Below are positions 8,140-17,193 of a stretch of 33,431 nucleotides of DNA, in pieces. Origin of the DNA: Sedimenticola thiotaurini (GTDB lineage Bacteria > Pseudomonadota > Gammaproteobacteria > Chromatiales > Chromatiaceae). Each line of letters opens with the position of its first letter. Positions within the stretch are counted from its first letter, which is position 1. Below the pieces are notes generated by a model. That model was not told the origin of the DNA and did not search any database. It saw nothing but the letters and a program-made list of their open reading frames with translations. The stretch is from contig DRKP01000062.1 in the NCBI GenBank assembly GCA_011051715.1, forward strand, positions 1 to 33,431, in the 5' to 3' direction. The translations under genes and the position numbers were made by a program.

Positions 8140-8562
8140 ATGCTCTGGGTCAAGGCGCTGCATCTGTTTTTCGTGATCAGCTGGTTCGCCGGCGTGTTCT
8201 ACCTGCCACGGCTGTTCGTCTACCACGCCATGGCCACCGACCAGGCCACCCGCGACCAGCTCAAGGTGATGGAACGCAAGCTCTACCGCTTCGTCACCCC
8301 GATGATGTGGCTGACCATCGCCCTGGGACTGTGGATGCTGTGGGCCTACGCCTGGAGCGCCTGGTCCTCCATGGGCTGGCTGCACGCCAAGATCGTCCTC
8401 GTCACCCTGCTGGTGATCTACCACTTCTACTGTGGCCACCTGGTGAAGCGCTTCGCCGCCGACGACAACCGGCGCAGCCACGTCTGGTACCGCTGGTTCA
8501 ACGAGGTGCCGGTGCTGATCCTGCTGCCGGTGGTGATCCTCACCATCGTCAAGCCATTCTGA
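8140..8562 (+). CDS. hemJ: Protoporphyrinogen IX oxidase HemJ
   Basis: Membrane enzyme that oxidises protoporphyrinogen IX to protoporphyrin IX late in heme and tetrapyrrole synthesis. The 140-aa protein has about four membrane helices and the family signatures LWVKALHLFFVISWFAG (His8), YLPRLFVYHA (Arg24, His29) and GWLHAK (His82, Lys84). Three in-frame starts are possible (GTG 8131, ATG 8134, ATG 8140). I choose 8140 because AGGAG at 8127-8131 is then 8 bases away, and family members usually begin MLWxKA. With hemL 2.7 kb away, the window has two heme steps in separate operons. The terminator-like repeat after the stop reads better on the other strand. Confidence 0.93.
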   Translation: MLWVKALHLFFVISWFAGVFYLPRLFVYHAMATDQATRDQLKVMERKLYRFVTPMMWLTIALGLWMLWAYAWSAWSSMGWLHAKIVLVTLLVIYHFYCGHLVKRFAADDNRRSHVWYRWFNEVPVLILLPVVILTIVKPF

Positions 8563-8569
8563 ACGGCGT

Positions 8570-8602
8570 AAAAAACCCGCGGGGCCGGGAAGGCCGCGCG
8601 GG
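8570..8602 (-). terminator. Rho-independent terminator of the IscA-like gene
   Basis: An 11-bp stem (8576-8586 with 8592-8602) has a single G-G mismatch and a 5-base loop, so it is almost all GC. On the minus strand it is followed by a T6 run (8575-8570). It lies between the convergent hemJ and IscA-like genes and is oriented to stop the latter. Confidence 0.85.
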
Positions 8603-8623
8603 CTGCTCGGAGGGGGGCCGGGC

Positions 8624-9001
8624 TCAGGAGCAGCCGCCGCCCTGGGCCGAGCCGCAGGAGCCGCAGGCACTGCCCACCGGCTGCAGGTTGTTGAAGACGA
8701 AGGTGGCCTGGCCATCGCCCCGATCGACGAAATCGATCTCGACGCCGCGCAGGTACTGCATGGTGTCGTTGTCGACGATGACGCTGAAGCCGTCACACTG
8801 CAGCACGGCGTCGTTGCCGTTGATCTGGTCGGTGAAGGTCATGCCGAAGCTGATGCCGCTGCAGCCGCCGGGGGTGGCGTAGACGCGGACGCCCTTGATC
8901 TCCTCTTCCACCTGGCCGATGAGCTCCGCCATCTTGCCCTGGGCCGGGCTGGTAAGGCTGAGATCGCTCTCGGTCAGGACACTGGCTGTGGATTCACTCA
9001 T
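8624..9001 (-). CDS. IscA/HesB-family Fe-S accessory protein with variant Cys tail
   Basis: A 125-aa second A-type carrier. The core matches the family: GVRVYATPGGCSGISFGMTF with C47, DNDTMQYLRGVEIDF, and a C-terminal cysteine cluster. The tail is unusual: it reads ACGSCGSAQGGGCS, so the last two ligands are C113 and C116 (CxxC) rather than the normal CxC of CGCG. There are extra cysteines at C69 and C124. ATG 9001 is preceded by GGAG nine bases upstream; an upstream extension in frame looks non-coding. It probably holds or passes a cluster, but the target is unknown. It has its own promoter and terminator, so it is a single-gene unit. Confidence 0.88.
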   Translation of the reverse strand: MSESTASVLTESDLSLTSPAQGKMAELIGQVEEEIKGVRVYATPGGCSGISFGMTFTDQINGNDAVLQCDGFSVIVDNDTMQYLRGVEIDFVDRGDGQATFVFNNLQPVGSACGSCGSAQGGGCS

Positions 9002-9040
9002 GGGGTATTGCTCCAAAATGGGATTGAATCGGATCGGGGC

Positions 9041-9049
9041 ACTATAACA
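9041..9049 (-). promoter_or_regulatory. Extended -10 promoter of the IscA-like gene
   Basis: Minus-strand TGTTATAGT is an extended -10 element (TGnTATAAT type) about 40 bases before the ATG. The best -35 (TGGTAA, 9069-9064) is poor, which is normal for extended -10 promoters. No IscR-like box was found here, unlike at erpA. Confidence 0.45.
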
Positions 9050-9206
9050 GAAACCGCCGGCCATTACCAGAGTATTTCCCTGGGTTATTCCACTGCGGCC
9101 CCGGCCGGCCGGCGAAGGCGCGGCACCAACCGCTTGAATCTCAAGGATTGGGGCCGGTGTCGGCATGGGCCGGAGGCAACCCCAGAGCCGGTTCCTGCTC
9201 TCAATC

Positions 9207-9716
9207 CTAAAGCTGATTCCTGCTCTTCAGCTCGTAGAGGTGCCGCTCCGCATCCACCAGGTGCTGGCCCCAGTGCATCTGGAAACCACAACGCCAGTCC
9301 TCGAAGGCCCGCTGCGGTTCCTGCTCCAGCAGCCGCAGGCCATGCTTCAGCTCACAGTAGATATCGGTCAGATCGTCGGCCAGGCTGCCGCTCATACCCT
9401 GCTCGTCCTGGGCCACGTCGAATTCCATCCAGTAGCCGTCGCGGTTGCCCAGCATCTCCCGCAGGTGGGCGAACAGCTCGAAGCGGGCATCCAGATCCGG
9501 GCTCATGGAGTGGTTGATGTCCCCTTTCTCCGGTTCCAGCTCGGCCACCGCCGCATGCAGCCGCGGCAGCACCGCCGCCATCTGTTGCAGCCAGTCGGGA
9601 TCGTTCACCGCCGCCCGCTCGATCAGGTTGCAGTAGTCGGTGGCCACCTCTGCCATTTTTTCGAGGCGGGGGCCGAGATCGGTCCCGTCGGTGGTTCTGT
9701 CGTCGTTGACCGCCAT
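9207..9716 (-). CDS. DUF5063 family protein
   Basis: A 169-aa soluble, largely alpha-helical protein of unknown function. The assignment rests on the pattern ATDYCNLIE near the N-terminus, LADDLTDIYCELKHGL in the middle, and a C-terminal DWRCGFQMHWGQHLVDAERHLYEL, which fits my memory of DUF5063. No signal peptide or membrane segment is visible. ATG 9716 lacks a clear ribosome site. A TACACT element at 9729-9724 would put the start site almost at the ATG. The gene is divergent from thiD (94 bp between starts), and nothing links it functionally to its neighbours. Confidence 0.8.
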   Translation of the reverse strand: MAVNDDRTTDGTDLGPRLEKMAEVATDYCNLIERAAVNDPDWLQQMAAVLPRLHAAVAELEPEKGDINHSMSPDLDARFELFAHLREMLGNRDGYWMEFDVAQDEQGMSGSLADDLTDIYCELKHGLRLLEQEPQRAFEDWRCGFQMHWGQHLVDAERHLYELKSRNQL

Positions 9717-9810
9717 GCGGATAAGTGTAGACGAGAATCGAATTCATCAGAAGGAAAGGCACCACCGCCATGGGATAGAATCGGGTCACACTCCCGCGAG
9801 GCTCCTGCAG

Positions 9811-10620
9811 ATGCACCCGGCACCACCACCCATGATCCTCTCCATCGCCGGCCACGACCCCACCGGCGGGGCCGGTATCCAGGCGGACATCGAGGCGATC
9901 GCCGCCTGCGGCGGCCGCGCAGTGACCGCGGTCAGCGCCCTGACGGTCCAGGACACCCGCGACGTACGACTGCTGGAGGCGGTCGCTCCGGAGCTGCTGG
10001 AGGCCCAGCTCCAGACCCTGCTGCAGGACATCCCGGTCCAGGCGATCAAGATCGGCCTGATCGGCAGCGTCCAAAATGCCCGGGTCATCGCCCGGATCCT
10101 GGGGCAGCGTCCGGCACTGCCGGTGGTGCTGGACCCGGTGCTGGCCGCCGGCGGCGGGGGCGACCTGGCATCCGCCGGGCTGCCGGAGGCGATCGTCGAC
10201 ACGCTGTTGCCACGGGTCGGCCTGCTGACCCCCAACACGCCGGAGGCCCGCCGCCTCGGCGGTGACGGGGAACTGGCCACCTGCGCCCACCGGCTGCTCG
10301 AACGGGGCTGTGGAGCGGTGCTGATCACAGGTACCCATGAACGGGAGGAGGCGGTGATCAACCGGCTGTTCCGCCGTGACCTGCCGCCGCTGGCCGCCAG
10401 CTGGCCGCGCCTGCCGGAGAGCTATCACGGCTCCGGCTGCACCCTGTCCGCGGCCATCGCCACCCTGCTGGGCCGGGGGTTCCCCCTGGAGCAGGCGGTG
10501 GAGCGGGCCCAGGCCTTCACCTGGAACAGCCTGCGGCTGGGCTACCGGCCGGGAGCGGGACAGTATCTGCCCGACCGTATGGCGGTGGAGCGGACGGAAG
10601 CAGCGGGACCCCGGCCATGA
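9811..10620 (+). CDS. thiD: Hydroxymethylpyrimidine (phosphate) kinase ThiD
   Basis: Makes HMP-PP, the pyrimidine half of thiamine, by two successive ATP-dependent phosphorylations; cytoplasmic ribokinase-like fold. The 269-aa protein has SIAGHDPTGGAGIQAD (11-26), GLIGS (82-86), VVLDPVLAAGGGG (105-117), TPNTPEARRL (140-149) and the catalytic GSGC (207-210). ATG 9811 has GAGG upstream; ATG 9832 is closer to the usual family start but has no ribosome site. A TAGAAT at 9776-9781 may be its -10, without a good -35. No TPP riboswitch fits in the short leader. The stop overlaps thiE by ATGA. Confidence 0.95.
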   Translation: MHPAPPPMILSIAGHDPTGGAGIQADIEAIAACGGRAVTAVSALTVQDTRDVRLLEAVAPELLEAQLQTLLQDIPVQAIKIGLIGSVQNARVIARILGQRPALPVVLDPVLAAGGGGDLASAGLPEAIVDTLLPRVGLLTPNTPEARRLGGDGELATCAHRLLERGCGAVLITGTHEREEAVINRLFRRDLPPLAASWPRLPESYHGSGCTLSAAIATLLGRGFPLEQAVERAQAFTWNSLRLGYRPGAGQYLPDRMAVERTEAAGPRP

Positions 10621-11261
10621 CCCACCACTTCGATCTGCGCGGGCTCTATGCCATCACCGACCCCGGTCTCGCGGCCGGGGATCTGGCCGGCCGGGTCGAG
10701 AGCGCCCTGCTGGGAGGCGCCCGTGCCATCCAGTACCGTGACAAGGGTGACGACGGGGAACGGCGCCGGCACGAGGCCCGGACCCTGCAGGCCCTGTGCC
10801 GCCGCTTCCGGGTACCGCTGATCGTCAACGACGACCTGGAGCTGGCCCGCCTGATCGGCGCCGACGGGGTCCATCTGGGACGGGACGACCCGGATCCGGC
10901 CCGGGCGCGGGCACTGCTCGGCCCGGACGCGGTGATCGGTGTCTCCTGTTACGACCGGCTGGAGCTGGCCCGCGCCGCCGCCGCAGCAGGGGCCGACTAC
11001 GTCGCCTTCGGCCGCTTCTTTCCCTCCCGCAGCAAGCCGGAGGCGGTCCCCGCCACAGCGGATCTGCTGCACCGGGCCCGGGACGAACTCTCCCTGCCCC
11101 TGGTTGCCATCGGCGGGATAACGCCGGAGAATGGCGGCCCACTGGTGGCCGCCGGGGCCAGCATGCTGGCGGTGATCCACGGGGTCTTCGGCCAGCCCGA
11201 CGTCCGGGCCGCCTGCCAACGGTTCCAGCCCCTATTCGCCCAGCGAGGACAGACGACATGA
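10617..11261 (+). CDS. thiE: Thiamine-phosphate synthase
   Basis: Joins HMP-PP and thiazole phosphate to thiamine phosphate in a cytoplasmic TIM barrel. The 214-aa protein has IQYRDK (38-43), NDD (71-73), GVHLGRDD (84-91), the phosphate loop GRFFPSRSK (132-140) and AIGGIT (164-169). The usual TKTK loop is here PSRSK, a variation seen in other proteobacterial ThiE. It is coupled by 4-bp ATGA overlaps to thiD before and hemL after, so one transcript serves thiamine and heme synthesis. Confidence 0.96.
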   Translation: MTHHFDLRGLYAITDPGLAAGDLAGRVESALLGGARAIQYRDKGDDGERRRHEARTLQALCRRFRVPLIVNDDLELARLIGADGVHLGRDDPDPARARALLGPDAVIGVSCYDRLELARAAAAAGADYVAFGRFFPSRSKPEAVPATADLLHRARDELSLPLVAIGGITPENGGPLVAAGASMLAVIHGVFGQPDVRAACQRFQPLFAQRGQTT

Positions 11262-12538
11262 CCGGTTCCCATCAGCGCTTCATTCAGGCCCAGCAGCACA
11301 TCCCCGGCGGGGTCAACTCCCCGGTACGGGCGTTCAAGGGCGTGGGTGGCGACCCGGTCTTCGTCGATCGCGCCGAGGGCCCCTTCATCGTCGATCCGGA
11401 CGGCAACCGCTACATCGACTACGTCGGCTCCTGGGGGCCGATGATCCTGGGCCACGCCCATCCGCAGGTGATCGAGGCGGTCGCCGCGGTGATCCGCAAG
11501 GGACTGTCGTTCGGCGCACCCACCGAGCTGGAGACGCGCATGGCGGAGAGGGTGTGCGAGCTGGTGCCGTCGGTGGAGATGGTGCGCATGGTCAGCTCCG
11601 GCACCGAGGCGACCATGAGCGCCATCCGCCTGGCCCGCGGCTTCACCGGCCGCGACAAGCTGATCAAGTTCGAGGGCTGCTACCACGGCCACTCCGACGC
11701 GCTGCTGGTGAAGGCCGGCTCCGGCGCCCTCACCCTGGGTGAACCCAGCTCCCCCGGCGTCCCCGCCTCGGTCACGGAGCACACCCTGAACCTCACCTAC
11801 AACGACCTGGAGCAGGTGCGCGAGGTATTCCGCCGCACGGGCGGGCAGATCGCCTGCATCATCGTTGAACCGGTGGCCGGCAACATGAACTGCATTCCTC
11901 CCGCCCCCGGCTTCCTCGAGGGACTGCGGGAGCTGTGTGACGAGTACGGCAGCGTACTCATCTTCGACGAGGTGATGACCGGCTTCCGCGTCGCCCTGGG
12001 CGGCGCCCAGGGGCGCTATGGCGTCACTCCTGACCTCACCACCCTGGGCAAGGTGATCGGCGGTGGCATGCCGGTGGGCGCCTTCGGCGGCCGCCGCGAG
12101 ATCATGGAGCGGATCGCCCCGCTGGGCCCGGTCTACCAGGCCGGCACCCTGTCCGGGAACCCGGTGGCCATGACCGCCGGACTGACCACCCTGGAGCTGA
12201 TCTCCCGGCCCGGTTTTTTCGACCGGCTGGAGCAGCAGACCGGGCGCCTGGTGGAGGGTATCCTGGAGCAGGCGCGCGGGGCCGGCATTCCCCTGAGCGC
12301 CAACCGTGTCGGCGCCATGTTCGGCCTGTTCTTCACCGATGCCGGCCAGGTGACCGACTTCGCCGGCGCCACCGCCTGCGACCAGGAGCGGTTCAGGGCC
12401 TTCTTCCACGCCATGCTGGAGCGCGGCGTCTACCTGGCGCCGTCGGCGTTCGAGGCCGGCTTCGTCTCCGCCGCCCACGGTGACGCGGAGATCGATGCCA
12501 CCATCGCGGCGGCGGGCGAGGCCTTTGGCGTGATCTGA
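11258..12538 (+). CDS. hemL: Glutamate-1-semialdehyde 2,1-aminomutase
   Basis: PLP enzyme that turns glutamate-1-semialdehyde into 5-aminolevulinate, the C5-pathway entry to heme, siroheme and (if present) bacteriochlorophyll. The 426-aa length equals that of E. coli HemL. Signatures are [10 protein letters not shown] (17-26), [15 protein letters not shown] (52-66), [15 protein letters not shown] (113-127), [10 protein letters not shown] (235-244) and the PLP lysine K265 in [13 protein letters not shown]. The frame is open far upstream, but ATG 11258, inside the thiE stop with GAGG upstream, is the family start. thiD-thiE-hemL linkage is also found in Pseudomonas. Confidence 0.97.
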   Translation: MTGSHQRFIQAQQHIPGGVNSPVRAFKGVGGDPVFVDRAEGPFIVDPDGNRYIDYVGSWGPMILGHAHPQVIEAVAAVIRKGLSFGAPTELETRMAERVCELVPSVEMVRMVSSGTEATMSAIRLARGFTGRDKLIKFEGCYHGHSDALLVKAGSGALTLGEPSSPGVPASVTEHTLNLTYNDLEQVREVFRRTGGQIACIIVEPVAGNMNCIPPAPGFLEGLRELCDEYGSVLIFDEVMTGFRVALGGAQGRYGVTPDLTTLGKVIGGGMPVGAFGGRREIMERIAPLGPVYQAGTLSGNPVAMTAGLTTLELISRPGFFDRLEQQTGRLVEGILEQARGAGIPLSANRVGAMFGLFFTDAGQVTDFAGATACDQERFRAFFHAMLERGVYLAPSAFEAGFVSAAHGDAEIDATIAAAGEAFGVI

Positions 12539-12552
12539 ACGACCGCCGGGGC

Positions 12553-12581
12553 GCGGCCCGTCCGGTGCAACCGGGGGCCGC
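12553..12581 (+). other. GC-rich hairpin between hemL and the DedA-PAP2 gene
   Basis: GCGGCCC (12553-12559) pairs with GGGCCGC (12575-12581), with an inner CCGG/CCGG pair and a TGCAA-type loop. There is no T-run, so it is not a standard terminator. It may stabilise the hemL 3' end or reduce read-through in the 76-bp gap. Confidence 0.3.
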
Positions 12582-12614
12582 ACCATTCCCCTGCCCCCCT
12601 CCGGCCCCGACTCC

Positions 12615-14621
12615 ATGGAGACCTACTTCCACGCCATCCTCGCCTGGGTCGCCCTGCACCCCTGGTTCTCGGGCGGCATCGTGTTCCTGGTGGCGATGGC
12701 CGAGTCCCTGGCCATCGTCGGCATGCTGGTGCCGGGGGTGGCGATCATGTTCGGCATCGGCGCCCTGGTGGCGGCGGACGCCATCCCCTTCTGGTGGGCC
12801 ATGGGCTGGGCGGTGGCGGGGGCGGTGGCCGGCGACGGCTTCAGCTTCTGGCTCGGGCGCCACTACCGCCACCGGCTGACCACCATCTGGCCGTTCACCC
12901 GCCACCCCGGAACGCTGGAGCGGGGCATCGCCTTCTTCCGGCGCTACGGCGGCAAGAGCGTGGCCATCGGCCGCTTCTTCGGGCCGGTGCGGGCGGTGAT
13001 CCCCCTGGTGGCCGGGATGATGGCGATGAATCCGTGGCGCTTCGTCGTCGCCAACGTGCTGTCGGCGCTGGCGTGGGCCCCCGCCTACCTGCTGCCCGGG
13101 ATGGTCTTCGGTGCCTCCCTGGAGCTGGCTTCGGAGGTGGCGGTGCGGCTGGTGGCGCTGCTGCTCCTGCTGCTGCTCGTGCTGTGGCTGGCGGGCTGGC
13201 TGGGGCACCGGGTCTTCCTGTTCCTGCAACCCCACAGCCACGCCCTGGTCCAGCGGCTGCTGCGCTGGGGCCGGGATCATCCCCGGGCCCGCGCCATCAC
13301 CCTGGCCCTGGCCGACCCCGACCACCCCGAGACCCGGGGGATGATCCTGCTGGCCAGCCTGCTGCTCCTGGCCACCGGGCTGTTCTCCCTGGTCCTGGGC
13401 TGGGTACTCGGTGTGGGCCGGCACCACCAGGGCGTCGACGGTGCCGTGCTCGACGGCCTGCAGGCCCTGCGCACCCCCTGGGCCGATCACCTGATGGTGG
13501 TGTTCACCGGGCTGGCCGACCTGGAGGTGATCCTGCCCCTGTTTCTGGTGGTGCTCGGCTACCTGCTGTGGCGACGCCAGCGTCCCGGCGCCCTGCACTG
13601 GCTGGCCGCCGGCGCCTTCTGCCTGGTGGCGGTACCGCTGCTGAAACACGGCTTTGGCATCTCCCGGCCCGGGGTGGTGGCCGGTACTGCCGGCAGTTAC
13701 GCCTTTCCCAGCGGCCACACCCTGTGGGCGGTGGTGATCTACGGCTACCTGTCGGTGATGGTGGCACGGGCAACGCCATCACGCTGGCGCTGGCTGCCCT
13801 ACAGCCTGGCGGCGATGCTGGTGCTGGCAGTCGCCCTCTCCCGCCTCTACCTGGGGGTGCACTGGCTCTCCGACGTCCTCGGCAGCCTCACTCTGGGGCT
13901 GGCCTGGGTGGCGGCCCTCGGTATCGCCTACTACCGGCACTGCGACGGTGAGCGCCGCGCCCTGCCGCTGTCACTGGTCGCCGGCACCACCCTGGCCGCC
14001 GCGGTTCTGCTCCAGGGCCTCACCCTGCACCAGCAGAAACTGGCCTTCTACACGCCACGGCCGGAGGTGACGCAGATGCCGGCATCCGTCTGGTGGCAGC
14101 AGGGCTGGTCCAGCCTGCCCCGGCTGCGGGACGATCTCTGGAACCGGCGGCAACAGCCGCTGCAACTGCAGTACGCGGGCTCCCCGGAGGCGCTGGCGGG
14201 ACAGCTGGCCGCGGCCGGCTGGAAGCAGGCAGAGCGCCTCGGCTGGCACAACCTGCTCAAACTCCTGACCCCCAGCCTGCCGCTGCAGCAGCTGCCGGTG
14301 CTGCCCCACGTCCACGATGGCAGCCACGAGCGGCTGGTCCTGGTGCGGCCACTGCAGGACGGCACCCGCCTGGTATTGCGGTTGTGGGCGGGCGGGGTGC
14401 GACTGACGCCGGACGGGGTGCCACTCTGGCTGGGGCGGGTCGCGCAGGAGAGGAAGAAGGGGATCCTGGGGATGGTGGCCTACCCCACCGCCATCCCGGC
14501 CGCCGACCCCCTGGCGCTGCAGTGGCTGCAGCGGGACCTGACGGGCCGGCTGCCGCTGCGGAGGGTCGCCGACGGGCTCCTGCTGGTACACCGGCCCGGG
14601 CTCCTCACTGCACCAGATTGA
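12615..14621 (+). CDS. DedA-PAP2-LssY three-domain membrane protein
   Basis: A 668-aa polytopic inner-membrane protein. The N-terminal DedA/SNARE-associated domain (about 10-205) has ESLAIVGMLVPG and GRFFGPVRAVIPLVAG, typical of DedA lipid transporters. The central PAP2 phosphatase domain (about 230-460) has all three motifs: K344-x6-RP (351-352), PSGH (365-368) and SRLYLGVHWLSD (R410, H416, D420), so it should hydrolyse a lipid phosphate or pyrophosphate on the outer face. The C-terminal LssY-like soluble domain (about 490-655) is of unknown function. A likely role is combined undecaprenyl- or phospholipid-phosphate dephosphorylation and flipping; the substrate is inference. The 3' end overlaps the convergent LON gene by 17 bp. 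Confidence 0.9.
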   Translation: METYFHAILAWVALHPWFSGGIVFLVAMAESLAIVGMLVPGVAIMFGIGALVAADAIPFWWAMGWAVAGAVAGDGFSFWLGRHYRHRLTTIWPFTRHPGTLERGIAFFRRYGGKSVAIGRFFGPVRAVIPLVAGMMAMNPWRFVVANVLSALAWAPAYLLPGMVFGASLELASEVAVRLVALLLLLLLVLWLAGWLGHRVFLFLQPHSHALVQRLLRWGRDHPRARAITLALADPDHPETRGMILLASLLLLATGLFSLVLGWVLGVGRHHQGVDGAVLDGLQALRTPWADHLMVVFTGLADLEVILPLFLVVLGYLLWRRQRPGALHWLAAGAFCLVAVPLLKHGFGISRPGVVAGTAGSYAFPSGHTLWAVVIYGYLSVMVARATPSRWRWLPYSLAAMLVLAVALSRLYLGVHWLSDVLGSLTLGLAWVAALGIAYYRHCDGERRALPLSLVAGTTLAAAVLLQGLTLHQQKLAFYTPRPEVTQMPASVWWQQGWSSLPRLRDDLWNRRQQPLQLQYAGSPEALAGQLAAAGWKQAERLGWHNLLKLLTPSLPLQQLPVLPHVHDGSHERLVLVRPLQDGTRLVLRLWAGGVRLTPDGVPLWLGRVAQERKKGILGMVAYPTAIPAADPLALQWLQRDLTGRLPLRRVADGLLLVHRPGLLTAPD

Positions 14622-15195
14622 GCGCCCCCAGCAGCTGATCCAGCCGCTGCCGCGGGTCATCCAGCTGCAACAGCCGCTGTTTCTGCACCAGCCCCAGGGG
14701 CAGCAGCTCGAGCAGCCGGCAGCCGACCCAGCCGGCATCGTCGAAGCGGGCATCGGTCCCCGGCGGCCGGCCGGCCCGCTCCATCAGCTGCCGCAGCAGG
14801 GTGACCAGTGGCTGGTGGCTGCGGCCGGGCTCCACTCTTGGACAGGCGGACAGCACCCGGACCCGGGCCCGGACCAGCTGATTTGCGGCCACCTCCTGCG
14901 ACAGGATGCGGAAGCGGCGCCCCCCGACACAGGAGATCTCCAGCAGGCCGTCGGCCTGCTGGTCCCAGTCGCTGATATGGGCCAGCGTACCGAGGTCGTG
15001 ACATTGGGCCGCGCGTCCTGTCTCCTCTCCCTCGCTGATCAGGGCCACCCCGAACGGCTGCTCCCGCTTCATGCAGTCACTCACCAGGTCCAGATAGCGG
15101 GGTTCGAAGATACGCAGGGTCAGGCGCCCCTCCGGCACCAGGATCCCGTGCAGTGGGAACAGGTGGATCTCGCGCTCGGAGCGCAGCTCAGTCAC
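14605..15195 (-). CDS. Stand-alone LON substrate-binding domain protein
   Basis: A 196-aa protein with only the Lon N-terminal (LAN/PUA-like) domain and no ATPase or protease part. [21 protein letters not shown] at the start, DLGTLAHI in the middle and a helical C-terminus with [18 protein letters not shown] match the YbgW-like LON-domain family. The start is GTG 15195 with GGAGAGG upstream, overlapping the end of ubiX by 8 bp. It probably binds a protein or nucleic-acid partner; the partner is unknown. It is last in the mpl-ubiX-LON series. The catalytic Lon at 27369-29771 carries its own N-domain. Confidence 0.9.
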   Translation of the reverse strand: MTELRSEREIHLFPLHGILVPEGRLTLRIFEPRYLDLVSDCMKREQPFGVALISEGEETGRAAQCHDLGTLAHISDWDQQADGLLEISCVGGRRFRILSQEVAANQLVRARVRVLSACPRVEPGRSHQPLVTLLRQLMERAGRPPGTDARFDDAGWVGCRLLELLPLGLVQKQRLLQLDDPRQRLDQLLGALNLVQ

Positions 15196-15805
15196 GCCCC
15201 TCTCCCCAGCGCCGCACCAGCCCGTGCTCGATCCCCAGATGGTCGAGAATGCGCGCCACCAGGAAGTCCACCAGCTGTTCCAGCCGTTCCGGCCGATGGT
15301 AGAAACCGGGGCTGGCGGGCATCACCACCACCCCCAGCCGCGCGAGCCGGAGCATGTTCTCCAGGTGGATCGGCGACAGTGGTGACTCGCGCACCACCAG
15401 GATCAACCGGCGCTGCTCCTTCAGCACCACGTCGGCAGCCCGTTCGATCAGGTTGTCACTGGACCCGGCGGCGATGGCCGCCAGGGTACCGGTGCTGCAG
15501 GGGCAGACCACCATCGCTGCCGGCGCGCTGGAACCGCTGGCCACGGGCGCCAGCCACTGGCGCCGCCCGAACACCCGCAGCCGGCCGGGGCGGACAGCGA
15601 AGCGCTCTGCCAGCAGCGCCTCCGCCTCGGCCGGTTGCGACGGCAGCTGCAGGCCGGTCTCCAGCGGCAGCACCACCTGGGCCGCCTCCGAGACCATCAG
15701 CCATACCTCGCGCCCGGCCCCGAGCAGGACCTCCAGCAGGCGCAGGGCATAGGGCGCCCCGGAGGCCCCGGTGATCGCCAGGGCGATCGGTCGCCGGTCA
15801 GGCAT
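15188..15805 (-). CDS. ubiX: Flavin prenyltransferase UbiX
   Basis: Prenylates FMN with dimethylallyl phosphate to make prenyl-FMN, the cofactor of UbiD decarboxylase in ubiquinone synthesis. The 205-aa protein has the FMN site [17 protein letters not shown] at the N-terminus, [26 protein letters not shown], and the catalytic-region text [18 protein letters not shown] 15805 is used; it overlaps the end of mpl by 8 bp, which gives tight coupling. No ubiD lies in the window. Confidence 0.96.
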   Translation of the reverse strand: MPDRRPIALAITGASGAPYALRLLEVLLGAGREVWLMVSEAAQVVLPLETGLQLPSQPAEAEALLAERFAVRPGRLRVFGRRQWLAPVASGSSAPAAMVVCPCSTGTLAAIAAGSSDNLIERAADVVLKEQRRLILVVRESPLSPIHLENMLRLARLGVVVMPASPGFYHRPERLEQLVDFLVARILDHLGIEHGLVRRWGEGRD

Positions 15806-17171
15806 CGCCGCCCCCCCGCTCCTGCGCCAGGGCGTCGAGCAGGCGCTGGTGGATACCACCGAAGGCACCGTTGCTCATCACCAGCAGGTGGTCGCCCGGA
15901 CGTGCCTCGTCGACCACCTCCTGGACCAGCCGGTCGATGGTGTCCAGCACCCGGGTGCCACCGCCCCGAAACAGGGCCGCCGGATCCCAGCCGAGACCGT
16001 CGCCGGCGTAGAGGAACACCCGGTCGGCGGCCGCCAGCGCCTCTGGCAGCCGCGCCGCCTGCACGCCCATGCGCATGGTATTGGACCGGGGCTCCAGGAT
16101 CGCCAGGATACGGGCGTCACCGACCCGCGCCCGCAGGCCCTCCAGGGTGGTGGAGATGGCGGTGGGGTGGTGGGCGAAGTCGTCGTAGACCCGGATACCG
16201 CCGACCTCGCCGCGCAGTTCCATGCGCCGGCGCACGTTACGGAAACCGGCCAGGGCCTCCAGCGCCAGGGCCGGTGGCACCCCGGCATGGCGGGCGGCAG
16301 CGATGGCGGCCAGGGCGTTGGCGACGCTGTGGCGGCCGATCTGGTCCCAGGCCACCTCGCCCACCGCCTCGCCGTCGCAGACCACCTGGAAACGGCTCCC
16401 GTCGGCGCTCACCCGGTCGGCGTGCCAGTACGCCTCCAGCTCGGGATCGAAGTACTCCACCGGGGTCCAGCAGCCCATGTCCAGGACCTCGCCCACGTTG
16501 CCGTCGTAGAGGGGCGCCACGATCAGCCCGGTACCGGGCACGGTCCGTACCAGGTGATGGAACTGACGCTGGATCTGCTCGATATCGTCGAAGATGTCGG
16601 CGTGATCGAACTCGATGTTGTTGATCACCAGGGTGCGTGGCCGGTAGTGGACGAACTTGGACCGCTTGTCGAAAAAGGCGGTGTCGTACTCGTCCGCCTC
16701 CACCACGAAGAAGGGGTCGGAGCCGGGACGGGCGGAGACGCCGAAGTTGCCCGGCACGCCACCGATCAGGAAACCGGGATCGAGGCCGGCATGCTCCAGG
16801 ATCCATGCCAGCAGGCTGGCGGTGCTGGTCTTGCCATGGGTGCCGGAGACCGCCAGCACCCAGCGCCCCTGCAGCACCTGTTCGGCCAGCCACTGGGGGC
16901 CGGAGGTATAGGGCAGACCGCGGTCGAGCATCGCCTCCACCGCCGGGTTGCCCCGGGACAGGGCGTTGCCCACCACCACCACGTCCGGTGCCGGCTCCAG
17001 GTGCTGCGGCAGATATCCCTCCAGCAGCCGGATCCCGGCCTGCTCCAGCTGGCTGCTCATGGGCGGATAGACATTGGCATCGGAGCCGCTGACCCGGTGG
17101 CCGAGGGCGCGGGCCAGCAGGGCGATACCGCCCATGAAGGTGCCGCAGATACCGAGGATGTGGATATGCAT
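15798..17171 (-). CDS. mpl: UDP-MurNAc:L-Ala-gamma-D-Glu-meso-DAP ligase
   Basis: Murein peptide ligase of wall recycling. It joins the recovered tripeptide to UDP-MurNAc using ATP. The 457-aa length and Mur-ligase layout are typical: N-terminal [17 protein letters not shown], the ATP site [11 protein letters not shown] (110-120), [23 protein letters not shown] in the carboxylate-binding region, and [10 protein letters not shown] near the C-terminus. It starts 22 bp after the small membrane protein and overlaps ubiX. With anmK it gives the window two steps of peptidoglycan recycling, in separate operons. Confidence 0.96.
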   Translation of the reverse strand: MHIHILGICGTFMGGIALLARALGHRVSGSDANVYPPMSSQLEQAGIRLLEGYLPQHLEPAPDVVVVGNALSRGNPAVEAMLDRGLPYTSGPQWLAEQVLQGRWVLAVSGTHGKTSTASLLAWILEHAGLDPGFLIGGVPGNFGVSARPGSDPFFVVEADEYDTAFFDKRSKFVHYRPRTLVINNIEFDHADIFDDIEQIQRQFHHLVRTVPGTGLIVAPLYDGNVGEVLDMGCWTPVEYFDPELEAYWHADRVSADGSRFQVVCDGEAVGEVAWDQIGRHSVANALAAIAAARHAGVPPALALEALAGFRNVRRRMELRGEVGGIRVYDDFAHHPTAISTTLEGLRARVGDARILAILEPRSNTMRMGVQAARLPEALAAADRVFLYAGDGLGWDPAALFRGGGTRVLDTIDRLVQEVVDEARPGDHLLVMSNGAFGGIHQRLLDALAQERGGGDA

Positions 17172-17193
17172 GTCCGGGTCGTTCGCGCGGTTG

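Noticed and set aside
9717-9810. Possible TPP riboswitch before thiD
   Set aside because: The leader is too short and neither conserved CTGAGA nor the ACCTGAT-type element is present.
10997-12616. A minus-strand open frame of 539 codons opposite hemL
   Set aside because: HemL on the other strand has all catalytic residues and full length; the antisense product has no recognisable domain.
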